From Marisa cornuarietis (lineage: Eukaryota; Mollusca; Gastropoda; Architaenioglossa; Ampullariidae), in NCBI GenBank assembly GCA_004794655.1, contig SMMW01000606.1:1385501-1449500 (forward strand): a stretch of DNA of 64,000 nt, written 5' to 3'. The position numbers were made by a program, and so were the translations under genes. Positions within the stretch are counted from its first letter, which is position 1; each line of letters starts with the position of its first letter. Of the stretch, positions 11,871 to 24,586 are shown piece after piece. The notes beneath the pieces were generated by a model, which saw only the letters and a program-made list of their open reading frames with translations, searched no databases and was not told the origin of the DNA.

Positions 11871-12448
11871 CATTAGAGTGTTGGACAAAAGACGCCACCT
11901 AGAAACACTTATAGAGATTTTTTTTCATAATCGGCGAAAAGAAGTAAAGGTGACTGCGCCATCGACTCATCAGTATAACCTAAGTTGAAAAAACAACTAA
12001 TTTCACAAAATTGCTGGGTGCGCAATGAAATAAAGATGCAGATGTAGACACAGACAAAATGGACAAAACGACCTGAGAATTTCTGTCAAAAAAGGTAGTG
12101 CTTCATTGTACTATCCGACTGTATAGCCCCAATATTGAATTCCTTATTTCTCGTTAGAAAGAGGGCCAAGTTGGCTGTATTTTTGCAGGCTTTTTTTTAT
12201 TAAAAGTGGGTTTTTTTCACACTAAACTATTCGAGTATAAATATTAATATTCGTTTTCCTCTGGGAAAAAGTAAACTTATAAATAAACAAAATCCGACAA
12301 CAGACCTCAACCAGCCGAAATCAGTCGCAGTTGAAATGCTGAAATGTAAACTGACAGACACCTTTAAAGTTGATATTATTAGACGTTTATCTGACAACCC
12401 GAGAAGGACTGAGTGTCTTACATGTTTGTACAAATGTCCTCTTTTCAG

Positions 12449-15400
12449 GTCTCCACTCCTGTCTGAACAACGCTCCTGATTGTTTCTATCAGTGTATGCT
12501 GGACGTGTACGATAAGGAGAGTGGGACTGTGTACCCGGACTGTCAGTGCAATTCCAATATATCGCTTCCAGTTGCCACACTTCCGTCAGCGTGCTACAGG
12601 TAAAAAAAATAAAAAAATCCTCCCATCCTTCCCCCACTATAGCAATCCCTTGCCCCACCTTCCTGTCCCCTATGTCCATCACGCATATTTTATCTCTTTT
12701 GTGTTATAATTCCCCACCGGTGTAAAATATAGTAGATATTTGTCTTTTAAACGCAAATGGTCATCAGTGAGATGTCAAAAAGCTTACTTAAAAGACATGT
12801 AAATATATAGGTATTCAGTTACTCATTTGAATAATTTTGTCGAGGACAAAGTAGCTTGCCTTGAGGACAAGGAAAATCCAAAGCAGTCCGCTGCTTCCGG
12901 TTCAGCTTTTCGAACATGTAGTGTTACAGCTCAGTCTGTTATGAGGTGTTTGGAGAGATATTCACTGAGCATGTTGTAAGAATTGCAGTGATCACACTGC
13001 GCGAAACTGTCATGCACAAATTATTCGACCCATTGGAACAAATAAAAGTCAGCTAACTTCGATGTTACATGATTTGGATTAGAAATATTATCTCGAGGTC
13101 TTGAAACCTTTGATCGCGTCTTTTACAAACAAAATGGTGTGTATATGGGATCATCAGTCCTCTCTGTGTCCGCCTGCAAGCGAGGCGACAGCAAGGGACC
13201 TCTTTTCACAATGGAAATTTTGTAGGAAATTGTTGGTCTGTTTACTGTCAAACGCATGATCATTGGAAATATGTCTAAATTTAACTTACCTGATCGATGC
13301 AAATTGAATATCAAAACCTGGCGGTCTGTTCCTTTTTTTTTCTTTATTTTTTTAAAGAAAGCAAATGCTTTGTGGTACATGAAACCGAGAATCATAATTC
13401 CTCAAAGTTATAAATAAATAAGTAAAGTTATAAAGTAATAAATGTCAAAGTTAATAAGAATGATTCCCATGTTTTGATTTGCAGTCCTTCTGGTACAAAC
13501 TGCAGCTGGTACCTGACCTGTTTTGAGAAAAAACTCAAATGCTCAGGAGGACTTGACTCTTATGTCCTAGCGTTTTACGAAAAGCTATGCACTCTTGCTG
13601 AAGACAATACCGTTGACCTCACGACTGATGGGCTGAGTTGGGTGAAAGCCACGAGAAAATGTCTACAGGTAGGACGCGTCCTTAGAAACTATTTAAGGCA
13701 GACAACATAGGAATCTGGAATATGTTATCAAGGCAGACAAGTTGAGCGTTTGGGAAGGCGTTTTTTTCTCTCTCTTTCTCTCTGTGAAACATTCTAAGCA
13801 TGGAGTTTTGCATGCTATTGCTTAACCCGTTTTCTCACAAATTATTTATTTATTTATTTTTTGAGTAATTTTGTTTCTGTTGTAAAAGTTGTGTTATTTG
13901 GAGTCCCCGGAACACAAAAAAGTTAGTGTTTTTTTATTTTTGCGTATATATATACAACCTGTCCTCTAAATAGGACACTGGGAGGACTTGAGAAAAAAAA
14001 GAACCTCTTTGCCCAATATGAGAACATATCCACGTATTACTCATAATTATAACCTTACATGAAAGGATTTGGCTCAAAGTACGTGCGGCAGAAGGCTGTA
14101 TTACACTTCCCCCAGTGCTGTAGGCTTGCTTTTTGCATCTTTTATGCTGACAGCGCCGCTGATGTTAGGTGTAAAATAACCTAACGTGCGGAAATTTTCA
14201 TTCAGGAGTTACATCAACGACTTCACCTTGAATGATGATCACCTTTATTACTGTCTGCAGTAGAATTGTCCACGCTCCATTAATCTGTTTTTGGCGAGAC
14301 TTTATGGTATCCAGTTAGAATCAAAATCACAGGAAAGACCTTCAGTTCTTTAGCTAATGTATGAAATTTTAATCGCTTCTAACATCAGTTGAATAGTGAA
14401 CTGCTTCTCTATCCATTACATCGTATAACTCTGGCGAAGAGAACTCCTCAAAGAGTTGTACAGGAATATGTTGGCCAAACGTTTGTCTCACATTATTATC
14501 TGAAAATTTACTGGCATCTTGTAGTAGTACACAGACAGTAGCTGCCAAGTATTCTTCGTCGCACTGTCCAAGAAGCTCGTCCACTTCCTCCAAGGAAATA
14601 CACTTTCTTGGCATGTTTCAGTACAAAAATGGGATAAATAAGGCTTACCTTGTATCAACGCATTATATGCACTTATCATCCCAACGTCCTGTTTACAGGA
14701 CGGAGGGAAATGATGCGACATTACGTTTGATTTCGTGTGATTGAGTAACATTTAGCAGTACGGACATGTGGATAGTGTACTAACATTGCATCAGTCTCTC
14801 TTTCTCTGCAAACAAGCACATGTCTAGAATCGCTCTCACCTGTAGCGAACGTCAGAAGCTGTCTTCAAATCCACGATACACAACCTGCCGCCCACACACT
14901 ACATGACACATGGCAAACTTCGCGGAATTACTTCAATAGACAACTCAGAGTCTCCTTTGAATACGGCCTGGGTTGCGTGATTGCTTCGGTACAACAGATA
15001 GAGGCTTGTAATTAACTGTCCCCTAAATAGGACACTGGGAGATAATGGATTAATACGATCTCATAATGTGCTTTTTGAAAGATTTTTGAAAGCATGAGCT
15101 TTTGTTCATAATATTATGTACTCATACTTATATCTACAGAATTTCAAGTGTAGACAGATTTCTTCTGTATTAAAAAAATTTTCTAAGCTATACGTAATTA
15201 GATGAATAATTAAAGAAATAGTTTAGAAATAAGTTTTTCGCCATAGGAAGCTTAACAATTTGTGGGTAGACTGTAACTTTATTTTGCAGGAGCGGGATTT
15301 CCTTCTTGTTTTATAGCTCTAGCAGAAAGAAATATATTGTGAGACTCACAACGTAGATAAGCTTCCAAAGAATAATGTTACGCCGACATTTTTTTCAGGT

Positions 15401-16453
15401 GGAACTTGCACCATTGCTGTTTCCTTTCGAAACGTTCACGTGTTCTAACGTTAGCACAAACGCATACCAGAAGCAGAGTGTCTGCTATAGAGAGCCGTAC
15501 CAAAATGTACCTGGATTATGCAGTTTGTCTTTTGCTGACTTCTGGAAGATTTTCTGGGCAACCAAGAGCGCCTTGGGTTTAAAATTCGTGGAGAGCCTTT
15601 TGGGATTGATAAGAGTAAGTATATTTGTTGAATATGTTATGTAAGTAATATATGGTATTTAAGTAATTTCGAAACGCAGTTCATGCTTACACACCACACT
15701 GTGGTAAGCACTCATACGTGCGTTGTGCTAATAAAAAAATCTTCATTTATATTTTTACAGACGAAGTCGAGTTGCACGGGTGGCCTGCGATTAGACACCT
15801 CCATGTATGTGATGAACATCCGTCTGCGACTTCCCTACCCCTTCCGTCGGAAACGAGACGTACCCTCTGTTTTCAAGGCCATCAACACCTACGAGACTGC
15901 GGAGGAGTCATCTGTCGTCATGGCAACCAGACGCAAGCGTCATTCTCGTCACCTACTGGAGATGTCCTCGCGAGGTCGACGTGCTGTAACCGTCGGCACG
16001 TGGCAAGGGGAGACAAGCACTCTGCGACCCTACCATGAGCTGGCCAACGAAGCGGCTGTCTCCATGAGCAGACTGCTAGGCTGGGACGATCAACAGGTCA
16101 TCTGGTTTGCATACGGAAAAGAAACGACACAAAACACTGTCCTCAATATGTCGCTTCTGCTTGCCGACCGACACGCCTACAACTTACAGGTGAACAAGTG
16201 GTCTCCGTCCGTTAACATGTTTGATGCTATCACCAAAGCTGGAGATACTCTTAGCAGCAGCGAGGCAAATATAGTTATTAACAGCCAGAAGGTCGTGATG
16301 GAAAGTTTTTTAGCTTGCTCTGACATTAACTGTAAGCAAGTGGTGACGACCAGAATGGGACCAACAAATGGCGCAATCAGGTGTCTTGAGTGGCAGAAAT
16401 TGTCAATACTGGTTGCTGCAGAATTATTGATACTCTTTTCTACGTTCACTTAA
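12449..16453 (+). CDS. Stanniocalcin-like Cys-rich GPI-type precursor, copy A (exon 1 not found)
   Basis: Exons: 12449-12599, 13485-13668, 15399-15614, 15761-16453 (TAA). All have AG/GT borders and the same phases as copies B and C (1, 2, 0, 0). Exon 2 carries the HSC...CFYQC...DCQC cysteines. Exons 3-4 form the stanniocalcin-like domain: NCSWYLTC, the aligned Gly-Leu-Ser-Trp-Val...RKC block, then the Cys-13-CysTyr pair and an FADFWKIFW segment. Exon 5 holds basic sites RRKR, RRKR and RGRR, the W-Q-G-E-T motif, the LLGW...WFAYG domain and a hydrophobic end (LSILVAAELLILF) with no cytoplasmic tail, as in GPI signals. Every framework cysteine is kept, so selection seems to have acted on it, yet no exon 1 with signal peptide is visible upstream to base 1. 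It is either far upstream, too diverged, or lost. Most diverged of the three copies. Poly(A) signal AATAAA at 16671. Confidence 0.8.
13959..15041. repeat. 26-bp direct repeat bounding ~1 kb of intron 3 of copy A
   Basis: A 26-bp sequence with a small internal inverted repeat (GTCC...GGAC around CTAAATA) occurs at 13959-13984 and again, with one mismatch, at 15016-15041, in the same orientation. TTAA directly precedes the second copy (15012-15015). The spacing and orientation do not match a simple inverted-terminal element, so the origin is unclear. Confidence 0.6.
14369..14614 (-). pseudogene. Possible piggyBac-like transposase N-terminal fragment
   Basis: An 81-codon minus-strand ORF lies between the two 26-bp repeats. 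It starts MPRKCISLEEVDELL, which has the flavour of the acidic N-terminal leader of piggyBac-type proteins (MPRK-x-L-x-x-E-E-A/V-x-x-L-L). Nothing of the catalytic domain is present. Recognition is weak and the ORF could be chance. Confidence 0.2.
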
Positions 16454-16670
16454 AACAACGAAGCGCGCAAAATTTTCTTTATAGTTTCATTATTTCAAGA
16501 TCAGTCTTCACGAGATGATTGAACAAAAGTTGTGATGAGCACTTGGGAAACCTTACAAGAATGTATCCAACTTGATCGGTTGTGAAACAGTATCAGCAAC
16601 TCTTTGGGTTATTTGTTTACCTTTTCGATGGATGATGTATACCTGTATTCAGAAAATCTTTCTCAAAACG

Positions 16671-16676
16671 AATAAA
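16671..16676 (+). terminator. Poly(A) signal of copy A
   Basis: AATAAA lies 218 bases after the copy A stop codon, the first such signal downstream. Confidence 0.5.
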
Positions 16677-19413
16677 ACGAACAAGAAAATTAGAGCTGTA
16701 AAGTAATAGTAAATGCAGTAACAATAATGACCACAAGATTGTATACTTACAGTTGATGAAACGTTGTAAGCTATTATCATATGCATATATCATTTATATT
16801 GTTCCTGTCAATAGATACTTATTATTTCTTTGTATTATTTTCCTTGACACATCTCTTTAACCGGACACGAATCGTCGAATATGTGACTACAAGAGTTACA
16901 CCGTATATAATTGTATTCTCGTCAGCTTGATGGCAGTCACTTTGTCTCCCTTGAAAACCAACTGAGAGAAACTTTGTCTCCCTTGATCAACTTTGATGTT
17001 TTCTGATCGTAGCGTAAAAATTTATTCTATTTATAATATTCTGATTTTACAGGTTAGTGTGTAATCTATATATAAGCACAGAGAGAAGCTTAGTCTATTT
17101 ACCAAATGAAGAAACAATTATTAACAGTCGTAATAGGAGCGTGTTTTATTGACATATGTAACCTTATTTTATTTTTAATAATAATTTGTGTTGACCTATA
17201 TAAAGCGATGGAAGCCTTTCGTAAAAATGAAAAGTACAAAAAACATATAACTATTTATGTGTATTTTACAAACATTTTACCTGTTTCGTGTACTCTGACA
17301 AAATATATTGTTTTGCTTCCGCTTATAATTCAATGATTTTTTTTATAATCGAAGTGGCAGGCATAAGATGTTGTTTGAATACATCACTGTAAGACCTAAC
17401 TAGTTACAAACGACGTGATATAAGGGGAATATGTTGACAAATAAGTTCGTAGATTTGGGAGTGGGCAAAATAAGGCATTAAAAGTGTTCATTTATAGCGA
17501 AAAGATCCTTATAAAAGGTCCTTATTAAAAAAAGAGAGGTATTTAGCAATGCCTTTTGTGTAAAGTGTGTTCAAATTATTCTCGCGCTCCACTGTTGAAA
17601 TGCTCGTCTAGGGAGACATAACTACAGGTGTTTTTAAAGGCCGAACTTTGACCGTCTTGCATAAAAGAATGGGTCCGACTTGGGGAGGGATAAGAGGGTA
17701 CTTGAAAGGCCAGATTGAAGCGATTAGCGAAGCGTGGCTACTACTGTAACTAGCACCGCGTGTGCTTCTCACTTCCCTCCCCCGGGTCAAACCCTTCTTT
17801 CCTGCCATAAGCATAGATGCCTGATGGGTAACTGTAATTATTCAGTTATACAGGATAGAGCTGAAACTATACTGAGCTTGATTGTCTAAATAAGTTTAAT
17901 TGCATATCTATATATATGCATTAATACATAACATTTATAGTCAGAATATTCAGTTTGGCTCATTTTTGTCACTAAAAATTCTCCAGATTTTGTAAACTTC
18001 GGACATGAATAAAGCAGTATGGTGTTAGGATTTGACCATACTTCAGTCCTAAGAAACACTTTAGCTCCCAGCCATGCACACGGAATAAGTTTGCATGCAT
18101 GAAAAACAATGATAGGCAGCCAAACTACAAAACTTTAGGAGTTTGGATTTTCGACTCATGAAGGATGTGCTTCTTCTTATTATTATTTGGAAAGGTGATA
18201 AAGTAGCCTAAATTGAAAAGCATTATAAATGGATATCAGCGATCCCCACGGGGGGTTTGCCACCGGACACATCACCCGGCAGCCTAAACAAGTAACTTTG
18301 CTCGCGCAGATGATCTTTTTTTTAATCTAACTGCAAATTATCTGTGATATTATAAACATGTAGTTATTGCGGGATCATGGTTTCGCAAATGATGTGAAAT
18401 AAATTTAACTGTAATAGCACATATCGTTGTTCTTCTTTGGATAATCCCAGCGCAAGCTTGGAGAGGGTGTGAGGCAACAGAGCGAGGGCTCTCTCTCGCT
18501 TGTGTCTTTTTCAGGGTAGGCAACAGCACGTCTCAATCTCCCTGCACGAGATCCCCTGCAGCGCTCGTTCTTTCTCTTAGATTTATGAGGAGATACAATA
18601 GGTACCTTAGCCAGTAAGCCCTATTTTCTACTTTAAACTATGACGACGACTGCAATCTTTCAAATTTAGGTACACATTATCGAGTCTGCATGAATCCAAA
18701 AAAGGAAAAAAAGAGCGAAGCTTCCGTTACACATAGACACGCTGGCCGAGGCCAAAACAGGTGGTGACGGCTCAGTGTGATGAATAACACTTGAGACCTT
18801 TCAATAATCAATTTTTATTTTAAAATTATTTATGATGTCACTGTAAAAGCCCTAGCAGCACAATTCTGGAAACAAAAGGGCCCCATAAATATTGCATGTG
18901 ACCTATCTACTTCCCTATTGGACCCAATTGTTTTCAGATTTTTGTGCAGCTAGGAGGAGCATTTACTGTTACTCGGTGATTTTAAAATACTTTGAAAGGC
19001 ATGTCAGCTAAGTCTTATTAGCAAGACTATCGTACTAACACAAACATATTGACCAGAAGACCTTTTCAATTAGTTTGTCTATTAAAAACCAAAAGTGTAA
19101 GGCCTTTGCTCTCATACTTGTGCCGGAACGAAAGAAACATTGTTCAATGCTTACTTGCACAGATACCTACGTGCACACTTCCGAACAAAATTCGCCTGCA
19201 AAGAGAGATTGACTGATTGGTTAATTCCTTATCTTAGCACCAGGAAGAGGGTAAGTATCATGACTAGTGAGATTGAAATGATTTAGCGTTTACACCATTT
19301 TGGCAGTCGACCAACAAAGATTACCGAACCTTCCTGGATGGATAGTTTAAAACTCAGGTCCCATAATAGTCTGACAGAAAAGCAGTTCAGAAGACACGCT
19401 CAAGATCACCAGA
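16677..19413. other. Intergenic between copies A and B
   Basis: No gene recognised. A 76-codon plus-strand ORF at 17106-17336 is AT-driven and hydrophobic and has no family features. The block around 18.4-18.6 kb is less AT-rich and CT-rich but shows no exon. The copy B promoter should lie at the right end of this interval; I see no clear TATA box. Confidence 0.5.
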
Positions 19414-22400
19414 ATGGATGGAAAAGAACTCCTGTCTGCAGAACTGAAAATTGTGATGGGACTGATGATATTACTTCCATCAGTAGCTGCGGTGTGTTCT
19501 CAGGATTTAGGTCCATCAGGAGCACTGGAATGTTTTCAAAGTATTTATTACAACAATCTGTACCAGTGGGGAACATGCCTTAGCAATCATTACATTCAGC
19601 AAAAGTCTAAAGGTATTTAATATACGGTTATTCTTTTTGCTAATCTCTTTATTACCGAGTCATTCAAACTTTGAAAATTACTTCCTTAGTTTCCGTGAAA
19701 TCTGAAATTATTTGTTGATTATAAAGAGTGTAGTGCAGATAACGCAAAACTGGGATGGATAAGAAAAAGGAAAAACAGAATTTTTAAACTATAATTATTT
19801 CTTCAGAGAATTTCTTCAATTTTCTTCCAAAATGAACGAGAAGGACATTATTTTAAAACTTAGATATATCGGTAACGTTTAACGCTTCCGGAAATAAATT
19901 GCTGTTTTGTGTTATTCTTTTATGTTTTGATATCAGGAATGAGTGATCATGTAAAGGTATAACTGAATGTCTGATAAAAGTATGTTCAACATTTTTTTTT
20001 TGTCTGACACGGTCCCGATGTCATATGTGCAGAAAACTAGTAAACACCTGGTCGGTGCAGCGTTTCTTTAGAGTAAGATAAGAGAAAGGGAAAGAAATAA
20101 TGAGACGGCCCGTGGGGAAGGGTAGCTGTAGTGGACATGTTGCGTAGTTGATTATTTCGTAGAAGTTACAACACCTTGACCCAGTCACCCACATCCGCAC
20201 ACGCAAGAATGGCACTGTGAGAATTAAATATAATTCAGGTAAAAGAAAAGGTAACAATTTTAACAAAATATAGACTACAGTGAAATTACAGGGATAAAAT
20301 TATTGACAACTTATCTTGCAAGCTTCTTGTACAACGCTTAATGCACAGTATCCACTATTAAATTGTGATAAGAGAACAACTTGTCTTTCATTCACAGTTT
20401 AGTTCACAAGTGTCTATTCGCAGCACAGTGCAGGGAACTCGACATAGACATACTTCTCTGACAGTTCTCGAACAAATACAACTTTGGGCATTAAGAGTTC
20501 GAGGTATTCGTATAACAACAAAGTATAACAACGATTAACGTCTCCCCAAGACGGAACCTATTTGCTGCCTCATCGGTTCGCAAAGTGAAACTTTATGTTA
20601 GTCGAAAGGGTACGCTGCCCTTTGCGCAAACATTTATTTGTTCAGCACCGTCCACCCCGATCAATAATTATCTGGCAGATTTTCTGCCTGTCTTACTGTT
20701 GTCCTTGTCGCTGTCCTTTGTTGAAGTCGACGAGCCATAAATCGGCATTGCCACGACCTGCACATGGGTTGATGGAAGGAGTCAAGTGGCAAAGCTGCGC
20801 ACCCGTGGCGCTCTCACCATGCCCGTTGGAAGCTTAACCGTCCTTGATTGTTGGGGCTCAGCGCTTATTATTGTTCCCATGTAAAACACTGGTTTTCTTC
20901 AGTAAGATGCTGACTATGGTGATTTGGCGCTGTGCGAACTCTAAAAGACTCTGTCATTCGTTACCCCTAGTCCCAACCAGTCTACTGTTCTTGCCGACCT
21001 TTGCATTCTAATCATCAAGCACGGCGATGATGTCTTTTTTTTGGGGGGGGGGGAATTGTCTTTATGACTTCTTCCTGTTGTTCACAGAGCTCCTCCACTT
21101 CATGATTGTCATGCAAAGAGATTGGAACATTTGGATCATAGTGATACTGGGGTATGTCTAGCAGCGGAGATGGGAGAATAGCCACTCCTTTAAGTACGAG
21201 TAAGCCAACGCCATGTTCGCGTTTTGTTTCTTCCCCGCTGTACTTAAGCTTGCGGTCTCCATCCGTTGTTGTCCCTCAAAAGTCCCTCCATCTGATCTCT
21301 GCCAGGCAAACGATATTCCGCTTGTTGTGTTTGAGCTGGTTGAAGAACTCGTGCACTTTGCCTCATTGAATTTGATGTTATGTGCGGACAGTCCACGTGC
21401 TGAAAGTTCCTGCTCTGAGAGCAATTGTTGGATTGATGGCTCTAATAGCACAGGTTTTGCGTTCCCTTCCTTGAATATGCTAAAGGAGTGCGCGATCGCT
21501 GGTAATCTGGGCCTTGCATTGTTTAATCGTGGTCCTATTTTAGGACTTGCACGCTTGGCTGTGCCCATCTCATCGCCAAACCACGCCACAGCCGATACCC
21601 TTCCACTCGATGGGTTGCCTTGGTCGCGATTAGGTGGGGCACTAGTTCCTGGCCAGTGCTTTCATCGTGTAAAGCTTTCAACCAGATGCCGTAGTAATAT
21701 TCCGATTTTTGTGTAGGGATCTACTCTCTTAGTCCTTTTCTTTCCCAAGATTACTCACAAGGCAGTGGGACTATTCCCCCTTGCTTTAGAGTGGGGTTAG
21801 AAACATTTCTTTGCTGCTCAATGCCCAGTGTGAAGATTTGACCGCACAGTTTGACCAGCGGGAGACGAGCATACATGTGGCTATGTTTCTCATTCCATAA
21901 TATCGCGAGGATGTCACCGTGTCGCGGACGGGTGACGTGTCAGGCAAGTGGTGTGAATGAATCAGCACTTCGCCGACGGCCCTGGCCACACTTTTTTCGG
22001 GGTCCTCTCTCAGTGCTCAATGCCCCATTGTTCTGGCCGGTGACCCTACCTATTGACGGCCACGTCATTTTCTGTCTATTAGTGCCTTACAAACCGTATC
22101 CGAACCCAATAAGAGCCTTATTTCTAATTGCTTCTGTGTGCTTACATTTTACAATATAGATGCCCACGTCTGTACCTATTGAAAATAGCATCGTCTTCAA
22201 GCACAGTAGTTCCTGTCAGTATTTACTTTTGCATGTCAGATGCAACCGATGGTATCTCTTAATCAGCGCCTCGTAATCCGAGACCCCGCCTGATTAGATC
22301 CTGCTTTGAAAATTGTCTTCAAATTAGCTATTTTAATCTTCCGTTCCAATTCCGGAACCTTAAAAGAGTTCTGTCCTGTTATTTTTGTTACTACGATGTC

Positions 22401-23198
22401 CTGCTACGAGTTTGTTTTAATCTTGTTTGGTTGTGTGCGTGTATGTTAGTTGCATGTAGGACTAGCGTGTGCTCCTGGTATGTTGACTTCCCTGTTTTAT
22501 GTAAAGTTTTATGGATCATAAACCTCAGTTTTTCTATAGATTACTTTTAATCATTACGGAAAACACTTTTATCATTTGGGATTTGTTAAGTATAGTCATT
22601 CAAGCAACTCATTTCATTTTAATACGATTTTGTCAATTGATCACAGTACTTTGTTTCTTAAGCGCTAGCACGAGAGAAAGAGCACTTGACATGTACATAA
22701 AGCTTGAAGTAAATTATGTGTTCTGGCCCAAATATAAACTTGCAGTGGATTGCACAGGTGACCACAAATGCAGGGAGAAGACAGCCACCTACTGCTACTA
22801 CCAATGCATGATTGAAGTCTACGGGCTGGATGAGGGCAACGTGACGGCAGACTGTGGGTGTGAACCCAATGCTACTCAACCTACACCCAACCCGTATGAA
22901 GTGAATCTGCCAACGGACTGCTATAGGTATGCAAATGAATACTTAATTAATTAGAACACGCATGCAGGTAGGCATGCACAGAAATGTAGTAGAAGGAATA
23001 GGTGAAAAATGTGCTGACGTGTTTCACAGAAGAAGAAGAGGTCATCTTCAAATGACATTGCTAACATTGGAAAACCCTTATTTCAGCCGCATGGTCAATA
23101 AACTGTGGGATTCCTTTCCTTTAAACCGTTATTGGCCCAGTGCTGACTGAATGAGACTGGAAAAGTGGAATTATGGTTCGGTTTCTCTCTCTTTGTCT

Positions 23199-23230
<32 letters not shown>

Positions 23231-24299
23231 CTCTTTTTCATCCACTCCTAATCTCTTTCTCGTCTATTCTATCTTTTTTCTCTCGTCTTTTCTATAATTT
23301 AAAGACCCTCTGTACCTAAAGCGCCCGTTGTAGGTACATGGACATCGATAAAATTAAATTCCTTTAGGTAATTGTCATTATTTTTAACGCTCTTTTTAAT
23401 GACTTAATAAAGCTCTTTTAGTGTATACAAATTAATCAAATCTTAGCCATCAATCGTATCCCACTATTAAGAAGAAAGCCATTAAGAGATCATACTCTTT
23501 CTTGCACAGGAAGAGGTAATGGCATCATATAAGAATCCATACACCACTAGCAGGCATGTACTGAACACTTCCATGTGATCTCCAAGATTGGTTTTCGCTT
23601 TGTGCATGTAAATGGTTGACACTTTTATTTAGCCATCGGAAAGGAGTCGTTTGCTCAGACCAGATTTTAAGAACTTGTATTTTCTAAAGAATTTTTAGAA
23701 CCTATATGTCGATTTATTTAATCTAGGTTGTTTCAGTGATGGTCCATATTTTCAGCAGTAATCATGCTTAGTCTCTGGTTATATCAACGTTAACGTCTGA
23801 AAATGCTTAGCTCCTACACGAAAAGGCTTCTCCTCTTCCTTTTGTTTCTGGAGAATTCCTTGTACGGTTGCTTGATGGTGTTGCCTCACGAAATCTTAGC
23901 TCTGTATTATGGGTGCAGTCCGTCAGGTGCAGACTGCGACTGGTACCAGAACTGCTTGGAGAAGAAGTTCCAGTGTCCCGCAGGTCAATACACTGATGGC
24001 ATCACCTTTGCTGAGAATTTCTGCAGAATGTATGCAAACAGATCCCACCTATTTTCCTCCCTCGGGAGAGAGTGGGTTGGAGCTGCTCGCAAATGTCTTC
24101 AGGTAACACTTGCACATTGACAATGACACAACAACGAGTATATAGTGTGACAAAGCATTCAGCGGCGAAAGGGCAAGTGAGGTGCAAGTTTATGTAGGTT
24201 TCCAGGATGCAGGCAAACAGACAGAAGACAAAAAAAGGGAATAACAGAGATGAACAGACAGCAGGAAAAACAGAGACGCACAGAAAACAAGAACAAGAA

Positions 24300-24378
<79 letters not shown>

Positions 24379-24550
24379 TCGCGTGCGTAAACACCATACA
24401 AGCACGCACACATACAAGCAGGGGGGCAGAGCGAATAAAGATACAATTACAACCAATATAACCATAAGACTTATGCAATCAAGAAAGTAGAATTTATCCC
24501 ACCTTTATTCTCCCTCTCTTACGCACGCACGCACACACGCACGAACGCAT

Positions 24551-24586
<36 letters not shown>

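Noticed and set aside
12227..12682. 151-codon minus-strand ORF
   Set aside because: It is the shadow of exon 2 of copy A on the other strand.
17106..17336. 76-codon hydrophobic ORF resembling a small membrane protein
   Set aside because: Strongly AT-biased codons, no conserved motif, no splice or promoter support.
21158..21589. 143-codon minus-strand ORF and 167-codon plus-strand ORF (21213-21716)
   Set aside because: They are off-frame readings through the decayed LINE endonuclease; the recognisable segments lie in another minus-strand frame with stops.
24002..24478. Overlapping ORFs of Cys-Val or Thr-His repeats on both strands
   Set aside because: They are readings of the (CA)n microsatellite inside intron 3 of copy B.
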